From Clostridia bacterium (lineage in GTDB: Bacteria; Bacillota; Clostridia; Peptostreptococcales; Anaerovoracaceae): a stretch of DNA of 17,255 nucleotides. The position numbers and the translations under genes are program-made. This document shows positions 1 to 7,300 of this stretch, one piece after another. Under the pieces are notes generated by a model. The model worked only from the letters and a program-made list of their open reading frames with translations, ran no database searches and was not told the origin of the DNA. Positions within the stretch are counted from its first letter, which is position 1. Each line of letters begins with the position of its first letter. Location: the NCBI GenBank assembly GCA_024403005.1, contig JAKSSQ010000008.1, positions 1 through 17,255 of the forward strand, written 5' to 3'.

Positions 1-532
1 CTATAGGGTCCAGCTGGCTGGTTGGTTCATCCAGAATTAAAACGGAGGGCTGCATGGTCATAACAGATGCCAGGTTCAGCAGCTGCTTCTGTCCGCCGGA
101 AAGCTCCGTAACGTCTTTATAAAACCAGTTCTGAATTCCGAAGAAAGAAGCCATTTCCGCAACTTTTCTGCGGATGTCCGGAGTGCTATAGCCCAGACTT
201 TCAAGACCGAAAGCCAGTTCGTGCCAGACTTTATCCGTAACAATCTGGTTGTCCGGCGACTGCTGAACAAATCCTATGCGGCTGCTCTGGGTCCGTCTGT
301 CCACTTCACTCAGCAGCCGTCCTTCAAACAAAACCTGCCCCTCTGTCTTTCCGTGGGGAGCGAGGTCGCTCTTAAACTGCCTTAACAAAGTGCTTTTTCC
401 GCAGCCGGACGGGCCGCATAGCAGCAGAAATTCGCCGGCAGCAATGTCCAGATTCAGATCCTTAATTGCAGAATCTTCCCTTTCCGGGTAGCAGAAAGTA
501 AGGTTTTTAATCTCGAATATTAAATTATTCAA
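1..532 (-). CDS. ecfA: Energy-coupling factor ABC transporter ATPase (EcfA), 3' end cut by window
   Basis: This is the ATP-hydrolysing subunit of an ECF vitamin/metal importer; 177 codons are visible before the window edge. Walker A is GPSGCGKST (residues 40-48). The Q-loop reads FVQQSPDNQIV (88-98), and PDNQ is a hallmark of ECF ATPases. The ABC signature is LSGGQKQ (144-150) and Walker B is VLILDEPTSQLD (164-175). No ATG fits. I chose TTG at 532 because a perfect AAAGGAGG lies 8 nt upstream, inside the end of the preceding gene. The start overlaps the TIM-barrel gene's TAA by 8 nt, which suggests translational coupling. It is the last visible gene of the cobalamin-riboswitch unit and should pair with EcfT (1505-2407). 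A second ATPase and a substrate-binding S component are expected beyond position 1. ECF ATPase identity is strong; the substrate is inferred only from context. Confidence 0.95.
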   Translation of the reverse strand, partial: MNNLIFEIKNLTFCYPEREDSAIKDLNLDIAAGEFLLLCGPSGCGKSTLLRQFKSDLAPHGKTEGQVLFEGRLLSEVDRRTQSSRIGFVQQSPDNQIVTDKVWHELAFGLESLGYSTPDIRRKVAEMASFFGIQNWFYKDVTELSGGQKQLLNLASVMTMQPSVLILDEPTSQLDPI

Positions 533-1508
533 TTTTTAAACCTCCTTTCTTTAACGCTTCCATCTGCACAGCCGCTGCGTCAAGGTGGCCTTCCGGCGAT
601 TTGTACGCCAGCTCGTGAGTAACGTAAGCCGGCTTAATTTTCGCGAGAAGCCTTGCAGCTTCGGGGTTTGTCCAGGGTGCATGGCGGTCAACCATGCGGA
701 TGAATTCGTAATTCACCGCGAAGCGATCCAGATAGTCCTCCGGATAGTTTTCCGGCAGCCTGCCCGCGTATTTTTTAGTAAATTCGCCGCTCAAACTCTG
801 AGAAAAATGCAGCCCTCTAACATAATCTGCGTAATCTCCGTGCGCCTTGAGCATGGCCTCTATATATTCGATGCCGTCCAGCTGAGTCTTAAGCTCCCAA
901 TTGCAGTTCATCAGGTGCCCGGTATCCAGCATAATGCCCTTCTTCGGGTACCGGATGCCGTCCAGAAGCATGGCAGTAATCTTCGGATCCGTAAACTTAA
1001 ACCCGGCGCACCACTGGTTCTCCACCAGAAATTCCAGGCCGTCCGCCAGATCTTTCGTAAGTTCGTTGACCACATCAACCGCAGCCTCCGTAACCTCCTC
1101 GTCCGTGTGCAGCCATTTATACGTATAGCTTTCCTCCAGGGAAACGTCGGACACGTGGAACACCGTATACGGCACGCCCAGGCTCACGGCCCTAGCCAGG
1201 TCGTCCTTATAGTACTGCATCAGCACTTCCGGGCCGCCCCCGAAGAACTCCAGCGCGCGCTCTTTGGAGCCGAACTTTTCGGCAACCTTGATCCAGTCTT
1301 CCCGCACGAAATCCAGCCAGTCCGTAAAGAACGTAAGGTGGTAGCCGGACACTATTCCTCTGTAAAATTCGCCTGCGATTGGTTCACCGCTCCAGATGCC
1401 CTCAATGCCGTTAAAACCGAGGGTTTTAAGCCTCTGCGTGAACCCATCAAGCCCGCCGTAAGCTTCCAGAGCCGCTTTGGAGAGAGGAAAATTCAAACTG
1501 TGTATCAT
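525..1508 (-). CDS. TIM-barrel protein, sugar phosphate isomerase/epimerase-like (AP endonuclease 2 superfamily)
   Basis: This is a 327-residue soluble protein with no signal peptide, so it is probably cytoplasmic. It has the metal-binding pattern of xylose isomerase-like TIM barrels: FHVSD (His118), LVENQ (Glu163), LDTGH (Asp195, His198), GLHFSQS (His234) and THELA (Glu299). The frame stays open upstream to 1637, but the real start is ATG at 1508. It forms an ATGA overlap with the EcfT stop, with GGGAGG and a nearer GGAAG upstream; the extra upstream residues overlap EcfT and look like out-of-frame permease sequence. It sits between ecfT and ecfA, overlapping both, so it is made together with the transporter. 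Family members are isomerases, epimerases or endonucleases, and the substrate cannot be read from sequence. A role in processing the imported ligand, for example part of a corrinoid, is only a guess. Confidence 0.88.
   Translation of the reverse strand: MIHSLNFPLSKAALEAYGGLDGFTQRLKTLGFNGIEGIWSGEPIAGEFYRGIVSGYHLTFFTDWLDFVREDWIKVAEKFGSKERALEFFGGGPEVLMQYYKDDLARAVSLGVPYTVFHVSDVSLEESYTYKWLHTDEEVTEAAVDVVNELTKDLADGLEFLVENQWCAGFKFTDPKITAMLLDGIRYPKKGIMLDTGHLMNCNWELKTQLDGIEYIEAMLKAHGDYADYVRGLHFSQSLSGEFTKKYAGRLPENYPEDYLDRFAVNYEFIRMVDRHAPWTNPEAARLLAKIKPAYVTHELAYKSPEGHLDAAAVQMEALKKGGLKIE
541..548 (-). promoter_or_regulatory. Strong ribosome binding site that decides a TTG start
   Basis: The minus strand reads AAAGGAGG followed by an 8-nt spacer and TTG at 532. 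It lies inside the last codons of the TIM-barrel gene. No ATG or GTG with comparable spacing opens the ATPase frame here, so this site is the main support for a TTG start. Confidence 0.85.
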
Positions 1509-2407
1509 TTGCTTCCGAGACCTCCCGCATAGCGCTTCCAGCGGCGATCCTCCGCCAGATTTATAACAACAGGAGTAAGGCAGAGAAGCAGATACACAAG
1601 CTGCACGCTTACTGCCAGAGGCGTAAGACCGGTCCACTTAACCGTCGGATAGTAGCGCCAGTAAATGCCTTTGGAAAGCCAGCCGTAAAATATGTAAGCT
1701 CCGCCGGCCAGCAGCCATACCAGAGCGTATATGTCGCGTTTTTGGAAAGTATAGATGGAAAAAGCAGTTCTGCCGTTTAAACCGTAGCCGCGGCTTTTCA
1801 TGCTGTCTGCGGTTTCAATTGCGTTTTCCAGGCTCCAGGTGACCATAATGGACAGAACAGTAATCGCATTCTTTATTTTAGATATAAAGCCTTCGGAGCC
1901 GTCCCTGCCTATGCATTTCTGAGCCTGCGAAACCACCTTAATCTGAGCTCTGAATCTGGGGATAAAGCGCAGAGTCATGGATAAAACGAGGCTCAGCGAC
2001 GGAATAATCCGTCCGAAAAGATAAATAAACTTATCGGAAGTAATTACCGCATTGTAGCAGGAAAACCACACAACAACGGAGGCCAGCATGGCCGAAGCTG
2101 CAAAACCGTAAATTATGCTTTCCAGAGTTAAAGGATTTCCGGAAGGCAGATAAGTAAGAATCGTAAGGCCCTCGTGGCTGAAAGCCGGATTAATAAAAGC
2201 AGCAGCAGCCATCATGGGAAGAATTCCGAGTAGCAAAAAACGCACCGCCTTTCTGCCGTTAAGATAAACGGCATAGCAAAGGGATGCTCCGAGAGAAACA
2301 GCCAGGCTGATCGGGTTCATGATAAACATGGAAAACACCAGAACCAGGCCGAAATATATGAAGTTTACTATGGGGTGATAGGCCGAGAAGCCGTCTCTGT
2401 TTGCCAT
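1505..2407 (-). CDS. ecfT: ECF transporter transmembrane subunit EcfT
   Basis: This is a 300-residue membrane protein that couples the ECF ATPases to a substrate-binding S component. Hydrophobic segments fall at about 13-45, 55-72, 97-118, 133-147, 226-242 and 262-284. The cytoplasmic coupling region between them carries the conserved TADSMKSRGYG motif (199-209), the second Arg-Gly coupling motif of EcfT. The first coupling motif, usually an Ala-Arg-Gly type sequence, here reads AQKCIGRD (162-169) and looks degenerate. The ATG at 2407 lies 15 nt after the DUF4430 gene with AAAGG just upstream. The stop overlaps the TIM-barrel gene by 4 nt. Its place in the riboswitch unit suggests corrinoid (or cobalt) transport. 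The family call is solid; the substrate is inferred. Confidence 0.92.
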   Translation of the reverse strand: MANRDGFSAYHPIVNFIYFGLVLVFSMFIMNPISLAVSLGASLCYAVYLNGRKAVRFLLLGILPMMAAAAFINPAFSHEGLTILTYLPSGNPLTLESIIYGFAASAMLASVVVWFSCYNAVITSDKFIYLFGRIIPSLSLVLSMTLRFIPRFRAQIKVVSQAQKCIGRDGSEGFISKIKNAITVLSIMVTWSLENAIETADSMKSRGYGLNGRTAFSIYTFQKRDIYALVWLLAGGAYIFYGWLSKGIYWRYYPTVKWTGLTPLAVSVQLVYLLLCLTPVVINLAEDRRWKRYAGGLGSK

Positions 2408-2422
2408 AACCGGGCCTTTCCG

Positions 2423-3169
2423 TTAATTTGCAGAATAACCTCCGCCTACGTCGTTTCCGAGGTCGCAGGTGTAGACCCAGCAGATTACGTCGCCGTCTTT
2501 AAGCTGATATCTGCTGCATCCGTAATTGGGGAACCAGTCGTTAACCTTGTACATCCAGCCGGAAAGCTCGCCGCAGTCGAATTCGTACAGGTTGTAAATG
2601 CCTTCGATATATGCGCTGTTGTACATGGGTGTATCGGAAAATTCCATGTGGATTTTCTTTTCTCTGCAAGTGCGCTGCAGCACGTCGAAAACGCTCTCGC
2701 CGTCCTTAAATTCGACCTTAACAGGCCTTAAAATCCAGCCGTCTGCCGGCACGATATCCACCTTTTCCGGGTCCAGCCAGTCCATGTTGTCCAGGATGGT
2801 TGCGCAGGAAATGGATATTGTGCAGCTTAAAGACTTATTCGTTACGACTGCCTCCTGTGGTTCAACGGGCGCAGGGTTTGCATCTGCACCGGAAGGCTGC
2901 TGAGGAGTTTCCGAAACTTCCTGTTTAGTACCCGAATCCGGCTCATCTGCAGGGTTTTCGGGTATTTCCGACTGAACACCCGCATCCGGCAGTTTATCCG
3001 CTGTATCGTCCGATTTCTGGCCTTCCAGCACGTCCGATGTCTGGACCTCCTGGCCAGCTGCAGGGCCTTTAACTCCCGGTGCATTGCCGCCGAAGAAAAA
3101 CGCCCCTGCGAGCACTGCCAGCACCAGAACGGCTGCTGCGATTTTTATTCCTGATCCTTTTCTTTCCAT
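2423..3169 (-). CDS. Secreted or membrane-anchored DUF4430 (transcobalamin-like C-terminal domain) protein
   Basis: This is a 248-residue exported protein. Residues 1-28 form a basic start plus a hydrophobic helix (IKIAAAVLVLAVLAGAFFFGG) with no lipobox cysteine, so it is either a cleaved signal or an N-terminal membrane anchor. Residues 30-108 are a Pro/Glu/Asp/Gln-rich, probably disordered linker. The C-terminal half (about 110-238) is a DUF4430 domain with GESVFDVLQ (157-165), GWMYKVNDWFPNYGC (204-218) and LKDGDVICWVYTCDLG (223-238). Pfam groups DUF4430 with the C-terminal beta domain of transcobalamin and intrinsic factor. Seven cysteines are clustered in this half and could form disulfides. 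It lies directly after an alpha6/alpha6-barrel gene and before ecfT, under the same riboswitch. It is probably an extracellular ligand-binding or docking protein; binding itself is not shown by sequence. Confidence 0.9.
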   Translation of the reverse strand: MERKGSGIKIAAAVLVLAVLAGAFFFGGNAPGVKGPAAGQEVQTSDVLEGQKSDDTADKLPDAGVQSEIPENPADEPDSGTKQEVSETPQQPSGADANPAPVEPQEAVVTNKSLSCTISISCATILDNMDWLDPEKVDIVPADGWILRPVKVEFKDGESVFDVLQRTCREKKIHMEFSDTPMYNSAYIEGIYNLYEFDCGELSGWMYKVNDWFPNYGCSRYQLKDGDVICWVYTCDLGNDVGGGYSAN

Positions 3170-3198
3170 CCATAACCTCCTGCGGCTCTGCCGCAGAT

Positions 3199-4284
3199 TT
3201 ATCTATTCGCCTTTACAAGCTGAACCAGTTTCCTGATCCTCTCGTTAAGCGTTTCTTTCCAGTTTATGTGTTCCTGTTTTTCGGTCTTCGGTGTGACCAA
3301 ATCCACGGCATCCTGCATCTTATACAGACCGGATTTGCCGCTTAAATACCTCTGCAGAGCAACGCTCGAATACATGCCCTGCTCCGTAGCCATAAAGTTG
3401 CCCTGTCCGCCCTCTTTTACGTGCATATAGCTGCCGTCTTCCAGCCGGAAACTTAACAGATTATCTGCCATGGTCTTTCCGTTTTTAAGGAATTCCGGTC
3501 CGTCGAATGGCTCGCTCAGAGCAGTTAAAGCCACGATAATCTGTGCGCAGCTTTCAGAGTTATGCGTGCCCCAGGAAGCAAAACCTCCGTCTTCTTCCTG
3601 CAGATCTGCAATGCACACCAGAGCCTTTTCGATTGCAGCCTTTACTGCCGGCTGGTCTTTGTAGCTCGAAAGCGCCTGCAGAGCCATGCCTGTCATGTCG
3701 GAATCTGCTTTGCCTTCTCCGCCTTTATCCGTAAGGTTCCAGCCGCCGTCGTCCAGCTGCCTGCTCAGAATTTCATCAACATACATCTGGCGAGTCGCAT
3801 GGACTTCCGCCTCTTCGTTGTAAGGCATAGGGTAATCGCCGCTGTCCAGGGCAATAAGCGCCCAGATTGTGCTGTTGAACCCCTGCCAGATCGTCTTTTT
3901 ATAGTCGCCGAGAGGATATGTAAGATCGTATCCGCCTACGTTTCTGGCGTCTTTTCCTATAGCTGTAACTGCCAGTATCGTCCTAGAATAATCCGTATAT
4001 TTTTTCTTATGCAAAACCCCTTCGCATTGTTTTACGTAGTCTTCCAGAGCGGAATAGTAGCCGGCAAAATAGTTTTCCGGAACTTCGCATCCGCTTCTTG
4101 CAAGACCTATAATTACCCATTCACTGCCGTATTCAGGTGCAGGTACAGTGCGGCAGAGATAGGCGGCCGTCCCCTTTACAGCCTTGTCCGGATCCATGTC
4201 TGCGGCAAATGCAGAAACGGCGGAGCCGAAAATCAGCACCGCTGCAATTACCAGACTTAATATTTTTTTGTTGATTGGCTTCAC
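3199..4284 (-). CDS. Secreted alpha6/alpha6-barrel protein (prenyltransferase/squalene cyclase repeat fold; transcobalamin N-half-like)
   Basis: This is a 361-residue protein with a clear signal peptide (KK, hydrophobic core, cleavage near SAFA, residue 27). The body is a series of helical repeats with recurring Ala-Leu helices and Asp-Gly-Gly turns: STIWALIALDSG (138-149), DDGGWN (178-183), MTGMALQALSSY (197-208), EDGGFASWG (231-239), CAQIIVALTAL (246-256) and EDGSYMHV (282-289). This pattern is shared by squalene cyclase/terpenoid cyclase-type toroids and by the N-terminal domain of intrinsic factor and transcobalamin. No Asp-rich cyclase active-site motif (DCTAE or DXDD type) is visible, and the protein is far shorter than a squalene-hopene cyclase, so a binding role fits better than an enzyme. 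Residues 336-361 form a basic helical tail. The DUF4430 gene follows after 29 nt, so the two transcobalamin halves appear as neighbouring genes. Confidence 0.85.
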   Translation of the reverse strand: MKPINKKILSLVIAAVLIFGSAVSAFAADMDPDKAVKGTAAYLCRTVPAPEYGSEWVIIGLARSGCEVPENYFAGYYSALEDYVKQCEGVLHKKKYTDYSRTILAVTAIGKDARNVGGYDLTYPLGDYKKTIWQGFNSTIWALIALDSGDYPMPYNEEAEVHATRQMYVDEILSRQLDDGGWNLTDKGGEGKADSDMTGMALQALSSYKDQPAVKAAIEKALVCIADLQEEDGGFASWGTHNSESCAQIIVALTALSEPFDGPEFLKNGKTMADNLLSFRLEDGSYMHVKEGGQGNFMATEQGMYSSVALQRYLSGKSGLYKMQDAVDLVTPKTEKQEHINWKETLNERIRKLVQLVKANR

Positions 4285-4316
4285 TGCAGCACCTCTTATT
4301 AATCTAATCTAAACAC

Positions 4317-4354
4317 GCCCGAAGCCGCGGGGAGAAAACTCCCCACGGCCGGAC
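4317..4354 (-). other. Strong GC-rich intercistronic hairpin without a U-tract
   Basis: On the minus strand, GCCGTGGGGAG pairs with CTCCCCGCGGC across a TTTT loop (11 bp). It extends through GTCCG with CGGGC after a TT bulge to about 16 bp. No run of U follows (the next bases are GTGTTTAG), so it is not a standard intrinsic terminator. It sits between the surface-protein stop and the alpha6/alpha6 gene. It may protect the 3' end of the surface-protein message or set different expression levels of upstream and downstream genes. The hairpin is seen; the function is inferred. Confidence 0.75.
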
Positions 4355-4365
4355 TAAAAACTTAA

Positions 4366-7300
4366 CTATTTTACAAGGTAGTTGAAGAGGAATGTTACCA
4401 TCTGCGCTCTTGTGCAGACTGCGTCGGGACTGAATGTGCCCTTGCCTGTTCCGCTTGTAATACCGTTCTTAGCTGCCCAGAGGACTGCGTCGTAGTAATA
4501 TGCGCCTTCCTTTACGTCGCTGAACGGGTTATCCTTGATTTCCATTGTGTCGACCTTGTTGAACTTGTACAGGAAGACTGCCATCTGTGCTCTTGTGCAG
4601 GGTGCGTTTGAACCGAATGCAGTCTTGCTCACGCCGCTGGTAAGGCCGTTTTCGACCATCCAGAGTACCGGCTTGTAGAAGTAGTCGCCGGGCTTAACGT
4701 CTGTAAAGCTGCAGCTTGCAGATGCCGGTTCGGGCTTGCCTGCTGCTACCCACAGGAATGTTGCCATCTGCGCTCTTGTGCAGGAAGCATCGGGGCTGAA
4801 CGTTGTCTTGCTTGTGCCGCTTGTAATGCCCTTGTCCAGAGCCCATGCTACTGCGCTGCGGTAGTAAGCATTTTCTGCAACGTCTGTGAAGGGCAGTTCT
4901 GCGCTGATAGTTGTTACCACGAAGTCGGACAGGCCGGATGCGCTTACGCTTACGACTCTGCTGTCTGCAGCACCGCTGCACTTGCCTGTTAATACCTTCT
5001 GGCTTCCGTTGTCGGAAATTTCGAGTACCAGGTACTTTTCGCCGGATTTATAGCTGTTTGTTACCGGAATGTCGATTGTAATGGACTTTCCGCCGAAGCT
5101 TGTAATCTTTTCTTCGCCGGCCGTAATAGTTACGTTTACTGCAACTGCGTTTTCGCCAGCGTCCTTAACTGCGATCTTTTCCACGGGCTTAGCTTCGATG
5201 GAAATCGTAATGTCGCGCTTTCCAGCCTGGCCTGCGATTGACGCCAATGCATCTGCAGGAATGCTTACGTCGCCGGAAACTGTGTCTACTGTAAGGATTG
5301 CCTTTGCATCGCCTGCAACCTTTGCTGCAGCTGCTGCGGGCATGGTTACATCGATCTGAGCAGCCTTACCTGTTTCCTTGGGCGCAATGATAATTTCGTC
5401 TGCCTTAGCCTTATTTGCTTCGGTAATTGCATCTGCAATCTGCTTTTCCGTTACGTTTGCAGAAGCAGTATTACCGTTAATCTTTGCGTTGGGTTCAACG
5501 ATTACGTCGCTCTTGGCTGTGCCTGCGTTGCCGCCGGATGTCCACTTTTCGCTGCCGGATTCCTTTGTGTAGTCGTCTGTGTAATGGAATACGATAACGT
5601 CTCCATTGTTCAGAGTCTGCTGGATAACGCCCTTATCGGAGTGCTTACCGTTGAGAGTATACATCCAGCCGGAGAGAGATCCGTTTGTGAACTGTTCGAG
5701 CTTAACGCCGCTGGGGTTTGTGATGGAGGAAATATAATTTCCGGATGTTCCGTTAACACCATCAGCGTTTACCCATGTATAGCCATTGGACAGGAGAACT
5801 TCTGCAAAGACATCCATAACTACGCTGTTCTTGGGTACTGTTACGGAAGTCTTGCTGATCCAGGTCTTGAGGTTCTTATCAGCTAAAGTATGTACTGCTT
5901 CGCCTTCTTCGTGAATATCGTCACCTAAAAGTGTGAAGCTTACTGTAATTGTTCCGCTGACAGGTTCGGAAGCTTCTTTTGTAATTATAAGCTTAACTGT
6001 CTGAGTTGCGCCATCGCCAAGAGTTGCTGTGATGGTAAATACATTTTCACCTTCTGCTACATCGTATCTGCCGTTTGCATTAGGTTCAGCGTCGGTGATA
6101 GTGTATTCACCTTCGGTTTCTACGTCGATGACAACGTCTGCAGTTCTGCTGCTTACTGTGTAAGTATATGTTTCTCCATCCTTAGTTTCTGCTGTGGAAG
6201 AAGCAACCTTAACAGCCTTAATGATGTCTGCAGAACCGTCTGCTGTACCGGACAACTTAACGATATAAATCTGAGGTTCTTTGTCGCCGTTCTGTACGAG
6301 AACTCTTACGAGAGTATCTGCGTCGCTTGTAACCTTGATACTGTCTGCAGAACCGTCTGCAGCAATTCTGTTGTTATTTACGTAGATATTGTCGCTTGCT
6401 GCGGCGCCTTCTACACCTACGGATACGTATTTTGCATCGCCTACGGATGCTTCGTATACCATAGTTCCTTCGACGATATTGACTTTGCTTGTCTTTTCAC
6501 CGTCGGAGATTGTAATTGCAGTGATTGGTGCGGTTGTACCTACGGCACTGCTCTGAGGTGTAGTTTTAATTACAGACTGTACTTCTGTGGACTTTTCATT
6601 AATACCTGTATCCCAGATATTGCTTGCGGTCTGAACCTTAATATAGTGGAATTCCTTACCGCTTACATCTACCGGCATACCTTCAGCATCTACAGCCCAC
6701 TTAAGGTCGAAGCCGTTTGCCTGGAGGTTATAATCGCTGTTATCCACATAGGGGTTAACGTCTGCACCGATAGTGCCGTTGGGATGTACGTCTACATAGC
6801 CCCACTTTGCAGCGTGTGCATCGCTGGTTCCGTTACCTGTAACAGTACCGTCTGCAGCTGTGAGCATTACGCCGGATAATACGATAGTTTCTTTGCCGAC
6901 CTGGTCGTTCAGGTAGTAGTAAGAAGAAAGCGGCCACTGGCCTGCACGGGAAGATCCATCGTTGGAATTGCCGTGGTTATCTGTCCATGCAGTCTTTCCT
7001 TCTGCTGTTTTTGTATAAGTAACTGTGTAGTTCCAATCGGTATCAGCTTCGTAATGTTCGGAGCCTGCTAATGCATACCAGTTGGTTCCGTTTTCGGATA
7101 CCCATACCTGGCCGGGTTCATAGAATCCGTGGTGAGTATCTGTAGAAGTATCCTTATTGGCATTTCCGTATACGTAGAAATCCATGCCGTACTTGTTCTT
7201 GGGGTCATCCTTAACACCGTCTTCATAGAAGAAGGTTGCATAACCGCCGAAGTTGCCTAAAGACCTTAAAGTTCCGGACAGGATTAAGGGATGTTCGATA

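Noticed and set aside
585..1532. A plus-strand open frame of 315 codons opposite the TIM-barrel gene.
   Set aside because: Its translation has no recognisable domain, and the opposite strand carries a complete family protein with conserved metal ligands and operon-style overlaps.
1509..1637. A 43-residue N-terminal extension of the TIM-barrel gene from ATG 1637.
   Set aside because: It overlaps the EcfT gene by more than 130 nt and reads as out-of-frame permease sequence. The ATG at 1508 gives the normal ATGA overlap and a ribosome site.
3199..4284. Reading the alpha6/alpha6-barrel protein as a squalene or terpene cyclase.
   Set aside because: It is secreted, much shorter than cyclases and lacks a visible Asp-rich catalytic motif. 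The riboswitch and the DUF4430 neighbour favour a binding role.
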